Below, one piece after another: positions 26,709-34,885 of a stretch of DNA of 46,246 nucleotides (its first letter is position 1; every line of letters starts with the position of its first letter). Source of the DNA: Crocinitomicaceae bacterium (lineage in GTDB: Bacteria > Bacteroidota > Bacteroidia > Flavobacteriales_D > Crocinitomicaceae); assembly GCA_029251865.1 (NCBI GenBank), contig JAQXCN010000078.1, forward strand, positions 1 to 46,246, read 5' to 3'. Position numbers and translations under genes: made by a program. The notes under the pieces were generated by a model, which had not been told where the DNA came from, made no database searches, and worked only from the letters and a program-made list of their open reading frames with translations.

Positions 26709-28967
26709 CTAATTAAATTCAATTTCATCAAGAAAAGTCCAAGGGGTATGCCCTTCGCCTGGAAATCCTATGGGTATTTTCTTGTGAGTGCTAATTTTAA
26801 ATCGAAGCTTCCGAATACGGCGATTTATTTTGATTTCGGTTTGTTCGGTTTTAATTGTGCTCTTCGCGAATAATTTCTCTCTTTTGCGACTTGGTTTATA
26901 GATATTGAGTTCGTTCGGTAGATAGATCCAAGAACCGTTGGATTTCAAGAAACTAAAATTCACGGTCTTTATTTTTTTCTTTTTCTCAAATTCAATTTCA
27001 AAAACAATATTGTCCGAATCAAATCCAATCCATTCATGACCTCTCCACGGCCGCATGCCATATTGACCATCAGTGAGTACGCTTTGAGTATAATTATATT
27101 GCGGATTTGGTGCTGTCTCAAATGTAATTTTCGCTCCGAGTCCTAGATGATTTTTTAGCGTTACATTTGAAGTGATGCTGTTTTTTAAATTTTTAAAAGT
27201 TATCGTAGTTTTTACAGTATTTTCTTTTTTAGCCTGCACATCGAAGTAATGGTTGGCTTTTAAGGTGAAAGTTTTATTTTTTGAGATGCCATCTTCACTT
27301 ATATTGGTTTGAAAAACATCAGAAGAGTCCTTCGAATTTACTTTTATACGAATCCCTTTATTGAAACCAATAAAATCAATAGATGGCTTTAGGCTTGAGT
27401 TACTGTAATTCACTTCCAATATATCCAGTAAGGGGAAGTGATATGTGTAGAGCATTTTCGAAAAAGATTTGAACTCAGGTTTATCTGTGCACCATAAACT
27501 CTGACTGAGAGCTATTGCTCTAGGATAGGCCATATACTCTAGTTGATTCATGTCGGGAATATATTCTGTCCAGAGGTTGGCTTGTCCACCAAGAATAAAA
27601 CCTGCCTCGGTTGAACTTAGCCCCGAAGGAATTGGATTGAAATTATATACTTTTTCTAAAGAAGTATATCCTCCAATAGCCAAAGGTTCGCTTTTAGATT
27701 TGCTTTGATAATGATCAAAATAGCAGTGAGACCCTGGAGTCATTACGACGTAATGCGATTTTTTAGCAGCTATAATTCCTCCTTGCATTCCGCGCCATGA
27801 CATAACAGCTGCATTAGGTGATAGACCACCTTCTAGTATTTCATCCCAGCCAAGGAGTTTTTTGTTTTTTTTCAAAAGAAAGCGATCAATACGTTTTATG
27901 AAGTAAGACTGAAGTTCTTTCTCATTCAATAGAGCGTTATCTTGTATTGTTTTTTGACAGTTTATACAATACTCCCAATTTGTTTTTGGAGCCTCATCTC
28001 CGCCTATATGTATATAATCTCCAGGAAATAAGTCAGTAATCTCTTCCAATATAGTTTCTAGGAAGACAAAGGTTTCTTCTTTTGTGCAGTAGATATTATC
28101 AAATACACCCCAGACTCCTGGTACACTTTGTTTTTTTTGATTGCAAGAATATTCTGGGTATGCTGCAAGCGCAGCACTGCTGTGTCCGGGCATTTCAATT
28201 TCAGGGACAATCGTTATATAGCGTTCTTGTGCATATTTAATAATCTCTTTTACCTCTTCTTGGGTGTAATAACCTCCATGAACGGTATTGTCATATTGTC
28301 TAGGTTCACTTGTGAAATGATTGATGATTGTGCTATCCCTCCAAGCACCAATTGAGGTTAGTTTAGGAAACGCTTTAATCTCTATTCTCCAGCCTTGGTC
28401 ATCCGTTAAATGCCAATGAAATATATTGAGCTTATAAAAAGCCATGATATCAAGATATTTTTTAATTTCTGCAACTGTAAAAAAATGTCTTGAAACATCT
28501 AAATGTAAACCGCGCCATTCGAATTTGGGGTAATCCTGAATAAATGCTTTGGATATATATTTGATATCCTCCTCCGTCTGAATCAATTGAATAAAAGACT
28601 CAAGGGCATAAAACAATGATTTTTCATTCGAATATGATATGAAGACATAATCATTTATAGCAATGGAATAAAAGTCTTTCGGTACGTTTTTGAGTTTTCT
28701 CAATCGAATAAATGCTTTTCCCCGAGTATCAACGGTTTCTAAAGCGTGAATTTTTTCTAAAAGTGTATCCAGTTGAGCGATCATATGCTCGGGAAATGCG
28801 TCTTTATTAAGGCTTATCTTTTTGGGTAAATACAGATTTCCTTTTGCTCTTTTGTAAACAACAGGGCTGGGTAGAACGGGTGATATGTCTTTTATTTGGG
28901 CGTAATAACAACTGCCAGGAATCATAACAAAGAATAATACTAGAGCTCGAAATAAAATAAGATTCAT
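26709..28967 (-). CDS. Beta-N-acetylhexosaminidase, GH20
   Basis: 752 residues from ATG 28967 (a TTG six codons upstream is rejected), with a signal peptide ending near SCYYAQ. An N-terminal GH20b-like domain precedes the GH20 barrel (about 145-500): RGLHLDVSRHFF, FHWHLTDDQGWRIEIK, VPEIEMPGHSSAALAAYP, the catalytic Asp-Glu pair in HIGGDEAPKTNWEY, LLGWDEILEGG and GGQANLWTEY. A C-terminal part has a chitobiase-like domain and an F5/8-type sugar-binding-like beta-sandwich (about 625-752, ending TFLDEIEF). It removes terminal GlcNAc or GalNAc from chitin fragments, glycans or peptidoglycan, probably in the periplasm since no T9SS domain is present. Confidence 0.94.
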   Translation of the reverse strand: MNLILFRALVLFFVMIPGSCYYAQIKDISPVLPSPVVYKRAKGNLYLPKKISLNKDAFPEHMIAQLDTLLEKIHALETVDTRGKAFIRLRKLKNVPKDFYSIAINDYVFISYSNEKSLFYALESFIQLIQTEEDIKYISKAFIQDYPKFEWRGLHLDVSRHFFTVAEIKKYLDIMAFYKLNIFHWHLTDDQGWRIEIKAFPKLTSIGAWRDSTIINHFTSEPRQYDNTVHGGYYTQEEVKEIIKYAQERYITIVPEIEMPGHSSAALAAYPEYSCNQKKQSVPGVWGVFDNIYCTKEETFVFLETILEEITDLFPGDYIHIGGDEAPKTNWEYCINCQKTIQDNALLNEKELQSYFIKRIDRFLLKKNKKLLGWDEILEGGLSPNAAVMSWRGMQGGIIAAKKSHYVVMTPGSHCYFDHYQSKSKSEPLAIGGYTSLEKVYNFNPIPSGLSSTEAGFILGGQANLWTEYIPDMNQLEYMAYPRAIALSQSLWCTDKPEFKSFSKMLYTYHFPLLDILEVNYSNSSLKPSIDFIGFNKGIRIKVNSKDSSDVFQTNISEDGISKNKTFTLKANHYFDVQAKKENTVKTTITFKNLKNSITSNVTLKNHLGLGAKITFETAPNPQYNYTQSVLTDGQYGMRPWRGHEWIGFDSDNIVFEIEFEKKKKIKTVNFSFLKSNGSWIYLPNELNIYKPSRKREKLFAKSTIKTEQTEIKINRRIRKLRFKISTHKKIPIGFPGEGHTPWTFLDEIEFN

Positions 28968-28972
28968 AGAAG

Positions 28973-28980
28973 CGAATTTA
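28973..28980 (-). promoter_or_regulatory. -7 box TAAATTCG of the GH20 gene
   Basis: TAnnTTCG variant ending 5 nt before ATG 28967, so a transcript from it would be nearly leaderless. It also shows why TTG 28985, upstream of the box, is not the start. Confidence 0.4.
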
Positions 28981-29039
28981 AGCAATACTCACTTAACTTG
29001 TTTGTATATTTTCACATCGAATGGTACATGATTTATATT

Positions 29040-29047
29040 TATCTTTG
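29040..29047 (+). promoter_or_regulatory. -7 box TATCTTTG of the cystathionine beta-synthase-like gene
   Basis: Full match to TAnnTTTG, followed by CCC, 15 nt before ATG 29063. Identical in sequence to the boxes at 14204 and 46140. It supports ATG 29063 over ATG 29021, which lies upstream of it. Confidence 0.5.
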
Positions 29048-29062
29048 CCCAAACTTAATTTA

Positions 29063-30424
29063 ATGAAAATTTCAAATAACATATTAGAGACAATAGGTAA
29101 TACACCAATGGTGAAATTAAATAAAATCACAAGTGATGTAGATGCTCTAGTATTGGCGAAAGTTGAATTTTTTAACCCAGGAAGCTCAGTTAAAGATAGA
29201 ATGGCTGTAAAAATGGTTGAAGATGCGGAAGCTGATGGCCGTCTTAAGCCTGGAGGAACGATTGTTGAAGGAACTTCGGGTAATACTGGCATGGGTTTGG
29301 CTTTAGCAGCTATAATCAAGGGTTATAAGCTTATTTGTGTGTCAACAGATAAACAATCGAAAGAAAAATTTGATATCCTTAGAGCTGTCGGTGCAGAGGT
29401 AATTGTTTGCCCAACAGATGTGGATCCAAAAGACCCACGCTCTTATTATTCAACATCTAAACGAATCTCTGAAGAAACTCCGAATTCTTGGTATGTAAAT
29501 CAATATGACAATCCATCAAATGCAATAGCACATTATGAACAAACAGGTCCTGAAATTTGGGATCAAACGGATGGAAAGATCACTCATTTTGTAGTTGGTG
29601 TGGGAACTGGAGGTACAATCTCAGGAGTGGGTAAATATTTGAAAGAAAAAAACCCAAAAATTAAAATATGGGGTATAGATACCTATGGCTCAGTTTTCAA
29701 AAAATATCATGAAACAGGAATCTTTGATGAGAATGAGATTTACTCATACATAACAGAGGGTATAGGAGAAGATATCCTTCCTGAAAATGTTGATTTTGAC
29801 GTTATTGATGGCTTTGAAAAAGTAACGGATAAGGATGCTGCAGTATATACAAGAAGAATGGCTCGTGAAGAGGGCATATTTGCGGGAAATTCCTGTGGTG
29901 CAGCAGTAAAAGGACTCTTACAGCTTAAGAAACAATTCAAAAAGGAGGATGTTGTTGTCGTTTTACTTCATGATTCTGGCAGCAGGTACGTAGGTAAAAT
30001 GTATAATGATGATTGGATGCGAGAGAGAGGGTTTTTAGATGAAGCATATTTAACGGCTAAAGATTTGGTTAAAAACCATGAGGGTCAACCCCTTGTTTCC
30101 GTTTTTGCAGAGGAACTTGTCTCGCATGCGATTGCGAAGATGAGAAAGTTTGGGATTTCACAAATTCCAGTCATGAAGGACAATGTTTTTGTTGGATCCA
30201 TTGATGATAGTGCCATTTATCAAACCCTTGTTGATAAACCTGAGTTAAGAGATGCGCCAATTTCATCAATAATGGGACCCGCATTTCCTGTGGTTAAAAG
30301 TGGAACGCATATTGAAGAGTTGTGTAAGCTTATCAATAAAAATACACCTGCGGTTTTAGTGGAGTCAGATGGAGGAAAGAAACATATCGTTACGCGCTAT
30401 GATATTATTTCAGCTATGTCATAA
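29063..30424 (+). CDS. Cystathionine beta-synthase-like PLP enzyme with CBS pair
   Basis: 453 residues from ATG 29063. The N-terminal 330 residues are a fold type II PLP enzyme: IGNTPMVKL, the PLP lysine in NPGSSVKDRMA, the substrate loop EGTSGNTGMGLA, the phosphate cup GVGTGGTISG and the late GIFAGNSCGAA. The C-terminal 110 residues are two CBS motifs (KMRKFGISQIPVM and the AVLVESDGGKKHIVTRYDII end), which in related enzymes bind adenosine ligands and regulate activity. It condenses serine (or O-acetylserine) with homocysteine or sulfide; the CBS tail favours cystathionine synthesis. The BtuF-like gene starts directly after its stop. Confidence 0.9.
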   Translation: MKISNNILETIGNTPMVKLNKITSDVDALVLAKVEFFNPGSSVKDRMAVKMVEDAEADGRLKPGGTIVEGTSGNTGMGLALAAIIKGYKLICVSTDKQSKEKFDILRAVGAEVIVCPTDVDPKDPRSYYSTSKRISEETPNSWYVNQYDNPSNAIAHYEQTGPEIWDQTDGKITHFVVGVGTGGTISGVGKYLKEKNPKIKIWGIDTYGSVFKKYHETGIFDENEIYSYITEGIGEDILPENVDFDVIDGFEKVTDKDAAVYTRRMAREEGIFAGNSCGAAVKGLLQLKKQFKKEDVVVVLLHDSGSRYVGKMYNDDWMRERGFLDEAYLTAKDLVKNHEGQPLVSVFAEELVSHAIAKMRKFGISQIPVMKDNVFVGSIDDSAIYQTLVDKPELRDAPISSIMGPAFPVVKSGTHIEELCKLINKNTPAVLVESDGGKKHIVTRYDIISAMS

Positions 30425-31207
30425 ATGGACACGATACGTTTTAGGGATCAACTGGATCGTTATGTATTGATCAAGCGAAAACCAAAAAGAATAATTTCTC
30501 TTGTACCGTCAATAACTGAACTTTTATATTTTTTGGGTTTTGAGGATGAAGTTATTGCCATTACCAAATTTTGTATCCATCCTCAAGAGTGGTTTGAAAC
30601 GAAAGAGAGAATAGGAGGGACCAAGAGTTTGAAAATCCAAAATATAATCGACCTTAAACCTGACTTAGTCATTGGCAATAAAGAAGAAAATACAAAAGAG
30701 GATATTTCTTTATTAGAAAAAAAAGTCCCTGTCTGGATGAGTGATATAAATTCATTCGACGATGCTTTGGGTTTTATAAAGCGTTTAGGTAGCGTTCTGA
30801 ATAAGGAAGCATTATGCATCGATTTGGTTCGGACATTAAATATTGCATTTGAAAGATTGAAAGATTTGGGTAAAAAACGAACAGCTATTTATTTTATTTG
30901 GAATAATCCAGCGTACATTGCAGGTAGCGGAACATTTATAAGTGGAATGCTGGAACAAATTGGATTTATAAATGCATGTAAAGATTCTCGCTATCCTGCC
31001 ACCGATAAATTACCTATTTTGAATCCAGAGTTTGTATTTTTAAGTTCGGAACCTTATCCTTTTGAAGAAAAACATCGGAGACATTATCAGCAATGCTATC
31101 CAAATGCTAAAATACTATTGGTAGACGGCGAGATGTTTTCCTGGTATGGTTCGAGAATGCTGAAAGCAATTGATTATTTTGAAGAGAAATTTAGAAATAT
31201 AGAATGA
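30425..31207 (+). CDS. BtuF-like periplasmic-binding-fold protein lacking a signal peptide
   Basis: 260 residues of the helical-backbone metal/cobalamin receptor family: RIISLVPSITELLYFLG, VIAITKFCIHP, RIGGTKSLKIQNIIDLKPDLVIG, and PEFVFLSSEPYPF with VDGEMFSWYG near the end. BtuF binds vitamin B12 in the periplasm for BtuCD, and related proteins bind haem or siderophores. Here the N-terminus (MDTIRFRDQLDRYVLIKRKP) is polar, so no export signal is visible and the protein may act in the cytoplasm. It lies in the cystathionine beta-synthase/DCC operon. Cobalamin is needed by the MutAB enzyme in this window, but the link is only suggestive. Confidence 0.8.
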   Translation: MDTIRFRDQLDRYVLIKRKPKRIISLVPSITELLYFLGFEDEVIAITKFCIHPQEWFETKERIGGTKSLKIQNIIDLKPDLVIGNKEENTKEDISLLEKKVPVWMSDINSFDDALGFIKRLGSVLNKEALCIDLVRTLNIAFERLKDLGKKRTAIYFIWNNPAYIAGSGTFISGMLEQIGFINACKDSRYPATDKLPILNPEFVFLSSEPYPFEEKHRRHYQQCYPNAKILLVDGEMFSWYGSRMLKAIDYFEEKFRNIE

Positions 31208-31593
31208 CCTCAATTGTTTTTTATGATGGTGCCTGTCCGTTATGTTCAAGAGTTGTTCGTTTCGTACTAAAGCATGAAAGAGACAAGACTTTGAAGTTTG
31301 CAAAGCTTCAAGGGGCATTCGCCAAAAATTTCCTTTCGGAAAAAGGAATCAATGCGTTGGATTTAAGCACTTTTTATTTATTTAAAAAAGGCACTTTATA
31401 TTCAAAGTCTACAGCAGCACTTCATCTGGTTTTCTATTTGAAATGGTACTTCTTGCTGATTTCGATATTTTGGATAGTACCGCGTTTTATTCGTGATTTC
31501 ATATACAATACAATCGCTAAAAATCGATATAAAATATTCAAGGAATTGTGTGAAATAGGAGCGCTAGATAAAGACAGGTCTCTAGACTTATGA
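31204..31593 (+). CDS. DCC family (DUF393) thiol-disulfide-oxidoreductase-like protein
   Basis: 129 residues. The family motif DGACPLCSRVVRFVLKHE near the start gives a CxxC pair in a thioredoxin-like setting, and YSKSTAALHLVFYL with the later VPRFIRDFIYNTIAKNRY completes the DUF393 pattern. A hydrophobic stretch (about 78-97) may associate with the membrane. The name DCC is from the DxxCxxC motif; the substrate is not known. The start overlaps the BtuF-like stop (ATGA). Its last 6 bp overlap the convergent MerR gene. Confidence 0.88.
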   Translation: MTSIVFYDGACPLCSRVVRFVLKHERDKTLKFAKLQGAFAKNFLSEKGINALDLSTFYLFKKGTLYSKSTAALHLVFYLKWYFLLISIFWIVPRFIRDFIYNTIAKNRYKIFKELCEIGALDKDRSLDL

Positions 31594-31926
31594 TTTAAGA
31601 TTTAAAAGGTCTTGTTTTATTCTTTCAAGCTTTGTGACTACCATTTGTTTGGCGTCATATATTTGGCTTATATCTTTTGATTTCATGGCTTGTTTTGCTC
31701 CATCAAGTGTGTAAAGTTTTACCTTAACAAGCGCATAGATTTTATTTATTTTTTCAATTTCTTTGACTGCGTAAAGCCTGTTTCCTTTTTTGTTGCGTTT
31801 TGAAACTTTTAGCTCAAATTCCTTTTCCCAAAAACGTAGAAGTGAGGCGTTTACTTGAAGCAAATCAGCTACTTCGCCAATGCTGTAATATAGTTTCGTA
31901 AGCTGTTGTGTATCAATAACTGGCAC
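31588..31926 (-). CDS. MerR-family transcriptional regulator, small
   Basis: 112 residues from a GTG start; no ATG is available upstream of the domain. Residues about 12-80 are a MerR winged helix (YSIGEVADLLQVNASLLRFWEKEFEL, GNRLYAVKEIEKI), followed by a short helix that would form the dimer coiled coil. There is no ligand-binding domain and no cysteines, so it is not a metal sensor of the classic type. Bacteroidota carry a conserved small MerR of this kind whose target is unknown to me. It is divergent from the NlpC/P60 gene with two facing -7 boxes in the 60-bp gap, so it may control that gene. Confidence 0.88.
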   Translation of the reverse strand: MPVIDTQQLTKLYYSIGEVADLLQVNASLLRFWEKEFELKVSKRNKKGNRLYAVKEIEKINKIYALVKVKLYTLDGAKQAMKSKDISQIYDAKQMVVTKLERIKQDLLNLKS

Positions 31927-31946
31927 AGTAATAATTAAATTATTAT

Positions 31947-31954
31947 CGAAAATA
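31947..31954 (-). promoter_or_regulatory. -7 box TATTTTCG for the MerR gene
   Basis: TAnnTTCG variant on the minus strand, 20 nt before the GTG start. It stands almost back to back with the box for the opposite gene, 4 nt away, so the two promoters may exclude each other. Confidence 0.45.
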
Positions 31955-31958
31955 GTTA

Positions 31959-31966
31959 TAATTTCG
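31959..31966 (+). promoter_or_regulatory. -7 box TAATTTCG for the NlpC/P60-yhhQ genes
   Basis: TAnnTTCG variant, 20 nt before ATG 31987, identical to the -7 box of the PorG-like gene. No -33 TTG is visible. Confidence 0.45.
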
Positions 31967-31986
31967 CAGTTCTGATACCCATTTTA

Positions 31987-32511
31987 ATGTCTAAAAATAT
32001 TTTTTTTTCATTGTTTATTTCTTTTTTCTCGAGCTATATAATAGCTCAGGCATCTGTAGATGAAGTATCTGAACCTGTCGATTCCAGTGGTATTTTAGAC
32101 GAATTGATAGATCAGAAATCAGATGCGATTATAAAATATGCTAAACAGTTTATGGGGGTTCCTTACGTTTGGGGCGGTATGAGTCCGTCAGGTTTTGATT
32201 GTTCTGGCTTTATAAATTATGTTTTTCGTGGGTTCGGGTTTAGTTTAACCCGCACAAGCTACGGTATGGCGGAGTTAGGTACAACTGTTTCATTAAAGGA
32301 CCTAGAACCTGGTGATCTTATGTTTTTTAAAGCACGAAATTTGAATTCAAGACAAGTCGGTCATGTTGCGTTAGTTGTCGATACCACTGACGGAATAATT
32401 CAGTTTATACATGCGGCGAGAACCGGTATACGAATAGATACCTTCAATAATCATAGTTACTACGTTCCAAGATATATTAAATCAAAGCGTTTAGATTATG
32501 TTGGGTTTTAA
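31987..32511 (+). CDS. Secreted NlpC/P60 (C40) endopeptidase
   Basis: 174 residues with a signal peptide (1-20, ending SSYIIAQ), so periplasmic or outer-membrane. The NlpC/P60 domain occupies about 45-160: YVWGGMSPSGFDCSGFINYVF with Cys72, QVGHVALV with His126, and FIHAARTGI with His142. It has no SH3 or LysM targeting domain. The family cuts peptide bonds in murein stems, usually D-Glu-DAP bonds. It differs from the cytoplasmic-looking C40 enzyme at 5120-5902 by carrying a signal and lacking SH3. The transporter gene follows after 12 nt. Confidence 0.93.
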   Translation: MSKNIFFSLFISFFSSYIIAQASVDEVSEPVDSSGILDELIDQKSDAIIKYAKQFMGVPYVWGGMSPSGFDCSGFINYVFRGFGFSLTRTSYGMAELGTTVSLKDLEPGDLMFFKARNLNSRQVGHVALVVDTTDGIIQFIHAARTGIRIDTFNNHSYYVPRYIKSKRLDYVGF

Positions 32512-32523
32512 TCAATATTATTT

Positions 32524-33216
32524 ATGAATACAGTCTCTTTTTCAAAAAATCAATGGCTTTTTGTTTTTTTGGCAGGTTTGTTTATTACCAATGCGGTTAC
32601 TGCCGAGCTAATTAGTAATAAGCTCATAGAGATTCCTTTTTCATTTGATTTGTTCGGTAATCAATTTGGCCCTTTTGTGACAATAGTTGGTATTCTTCCT
32701 TGGCCCGTAGTTTTCTTATTGACAGATTTATTAAATGAATTTTACGGCTATAAAGTTGTTCGTAAGCTTAGCTGGATTACTGCAATTTTAATTGCATATT
32801 GTTTTCTTATTGTTGGTCTTTCAATGGACATACCTGCAGTCGAAATTCCTGGCTCAAATTTATCTGATGATGCTTCTTTTAATAAGGTTTTTGGACAAGC
32901 ACAAATGGTAATAGTTGGAAGTATCTGTGCATTCTTGGTATCTCAAATATTAGATGCTTCTATTTTTTCTTGGATTAAATCGAAAACAGGTGAACGTTTC
33001 ATTTGGTTAAGAAGCACAGGCAGTACCTTGATATCTCAACTTATTGATTCATATATTGTACTTTATATCGGATTTGTACTCCCAGGAACACTTTCCTTTA
33101 ATGATTTCATGACTATTGCACCTACAAACTATGTGCTGAAGATTGTGATTGCCATTTTGCTAACGCCTTTGATTTATCTAGGACATTTTATCATTCGAAG
33201 ATTTGTTCTTCGCTAG
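32524..33216 (+). CDS. Queuosine precursor transporter, YhhQ family
   Basis: 230 residues with about six membrane segments. Family marks: FITNAVTAELISNKLI near the start, VFLLTDLLNEFYGYKVVRK, and RSTGSTLISQLIDSYIVLYI in the C-terminal half, then NYVLKIVIAILLTPLIYL. The YhhQ/VUT family imports preQ0 or preQ1 for the queuosine modification of tRNA. Four bp of its end overlap the convergent MFS gene. Confidence 0.92.
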   Translation: MNTVSFSKNQWLFVFLAGLFITNAVTAELISNKLIEIPFSFDLFGNQFGPFVTIVGILPWPVVFLLTDLLNEFYGYKVVRKLSWITAILIAYCFLIVGLSMDIPAVEIPGSNLSDDASFNKVFGQAQMVIVGSICAFLVSQILDASIFSWIKSKTGERFIWLRSTGSTLISQLIDSYIVLYIGFVLPGTLSFNDFMTIAPTNYVLKIVIAILLTPLIYLGHFIIRRFVLR

Positions 33217-34376
33217 AATGCTGACTCTCTGTTCAGTTTATGCCAAATCAAGTAGATAAGGGCAACGAGACTCATAACAATACCTAACAAGAACACATTT
33301 GGTAAAGATTGTACGGTATTGTCATAGGTGAAAATTGTGGATAACGATCCTATCATAATCCCAACCTCTAAAGCAATAAAAATAGTACCCGCACCGACAC
33401 CTCTTCGACTAATATGCGATAAATCAGCAGTCCAGGCAAATAGTGTTGGACTAGATACTCCTGTGGCGAGACCAAAGACGATTGCAGCCAATATAAATGA
33501 ATTGTAAGAATTCACTCTAGAAAGTAAAATCATGGAGATACACAAAAGGAATACGCCAATAATCATTGTTTCTCGTCTTCCAATTTTATCAGAGAGGGAA
33601 GATGCAAATAACCTAACAAAGATTGTTGAAACTACATAAAAACCGAAAAAGAAACCTTTATTTTCGATATTTAAGAAACCCGAAATTTCGGGTGTCAAGA
33701 CAAATATCATCCCAGTACAGACGGTTGTTAAAAACATAACGATTGCGGCTGGAGTAACTGAAGGCTCCAAAACATCATTCCATTTGACTTTTAATTGGCT
33801 CCCATCGAATTTTTGTGGATTTGGCAATGTTTCCTCAACCTTAATTAGGAACACGCCAGATAGAAGTGAAGTGGCACCAGAAATCATAAACAATGCATCC
33901 ATTCCAAAGTGAATGCCGATCCATGAGCCAGAAAACTGTCCAACGCCAAAACCTAGGGAAATAAAAGTGCCCCATAGCCCCATTGCTCGCCCTCTTTTTT
34001 CAGCGGGTATTATATCCGTTAGTAATGCAGTACTACCTGTTGGTGTAAATCCTGCGCTGAAGCCATGAAGAAACCTCAATCCGAGAAAAAATAAAACGGA
34101 ATATGAGAACGGATAACTCCATGAAATCAAAACTGAAAATAGAATACCGATATAAATTACTTTTTTTCTACCGATCGTATCTGTGAGTTTGCCTGAAAAT
34201 GGTCTAGATATCGCCGCGGATATTGTAAAAAGGGTTATAACAAGACCTTTTTTATCTGCACCTCCCAGGCTGGTTATAAAATCATTAAGCTCTGGTAAAA
34301 TTAGGTTGAAACTGGTCATGAAAAAAAACATGGAAAAGGTCAGTAGCCAAAAATTCTTTCCATAGTTCAATGTCAT
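33213..34376 (-). CDS. MFS transporter
   Basis: 387 residues with 12 predicted membrane helices. The loop after helix 2 has GKLTDTIGRKKVIYIG, the MFS A-motif, and it recurs in the second half as ASSLSDKIGRRETMIIG. PAEKRGRAMGLWGTFISLG and HISRRGVGAGTIF match the R-rich loops of the drug-efflux (DHA1) branch. A substrate cannot be read from the sequence; efflux is the likeliest direction. The promoter box ends 4 nt before its ATG, and the divergent msrB starts 62 nt away. Confidence 0.93.
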   Translation of the reverse strand: MTLNYGKNFWLLTFSMFFFMTSFNLILPELNDFITSLGGADKKGLVITLFTISAAISRPFSGKLTDTIGRKKVIYIGILFSVLISWSYPFSYSVLFFLGLRFLHGFSAGFTPTGSTALLTDIIPAEKRGRAMGLWGTFISLGFGVGQFSGSWIGIHFGMDALFMISGATSLLSGVFLIKVEETLPNPQKFDGSQLKVKWNDVLEPSVTPAAIVMFLTTVCTGMIFVLTPEISGFLNIENKGFFFGFYVVSTIFVRLFASSLSDKIGRRETMIIGVFLLCISMILLSRVNSYNSFILAAIVFGLATGVSSPTLFAWTADLSHISRRGVGAGTIFIALEVGIMIGSLSTIFTYDNTVQSLPNVFLLGIVMSLVALIYLIWHKLNRESAF

Positions 34377-34380
34377 GTCG

Positions 34381-34388
34381 CAAATGTA
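34381..34388 (-). promoter_or_regulatory. -7 box TACATTTG of the MFS gene
   Basis: Full match to TAnnTTTG, 4 nt before ATG 34376, so transcription should begin at or next to the start codon. The same spacing occurs at 36181-36188. Confidence 0.55.
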
Positions 34389-34438
34389 TAGGTTTATCGA
34401 AAACAGAACATCTATTTCGTTTCTTTGTTTATAATAAT

Positions 34439-34885
34439 ATGAAATTATACTTATTTGGAATTACTATTTTATTAGCGTGCTCTTGCAGTGGTCAGGTTAA
34501 CGATGATAATGTTTACAATGGTAGAGCGTTACCAGAAAACATTTGTAGAGTCGTTAAAGACGGAGCCACAGAACGACCGTTCACAGGCGAATTTTGGAAC
34601 CATAAAGAAGAAGGGGTTTACATTTGTGTAGCTTGTGATAACCCATTATTTACGAGTGATCATAAATATGCTTCTGGCTCAGGATGGCCGAGTTATTACG
34701 ATGTTCTTAACGATGGTAATGTGCTTAAAAAAGATGACTATAACTTGGGTATGAGAAGAATTGAAATTCAATGTTCGAGTTGTAAGGCTCATTTGGGGCA
34801 TCTGTTTAATGATGGACCAAAACCTACAGGTATGAGATATTGTGTAAATTCGGCATCGTTAAAATTTAAAGCGAAGAAAAAATAA
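34439..34885 (+). CDS. msrB: Peptide-methionine (R)-S-oxide reductase, lipoprotein form
   Basis: 148 residues from ATG 34439, which begins a lipoprotein signal (MKLYLFGITILLAC, lipobox LLAC with Cys14). An upstream ATG at 34370 overlaps the divergent MFS start and would bury the signal. MsrB marks: zinc cysteines in YICVACDNPLF and IQCSSCKAHLGH, SGSGWPSYYDV, and the catalytic Cys in RYCVNSASLKF. It reduces the R epimer of methionine sulfoxide in proteins; the lipobox places it in the envelope. Its stop overlaps the msrA ATG (TAATG). Confidence 0.96.
   Translation: MKLYLFGITILLACSCSGQVNDDNVYNGRALPENICRVVKDGATERPFTGEFWNHKEEGVYICVACDNPLFTSDHKYASGSGWPSYYDVLNDGNVLKKDDYNLGMRRIEIQCSSCKAHLGHLFNDGPKPTGMRYCVNSASLKFKAKKK

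Noticed and set aside
29021-29062. ATG 29021 as start of the cystathionine beta-synthase-like gene
   Set aside because: It is upstream of the TATCTTTG -7 box and adds 14 residues ahead of the conserved family start.
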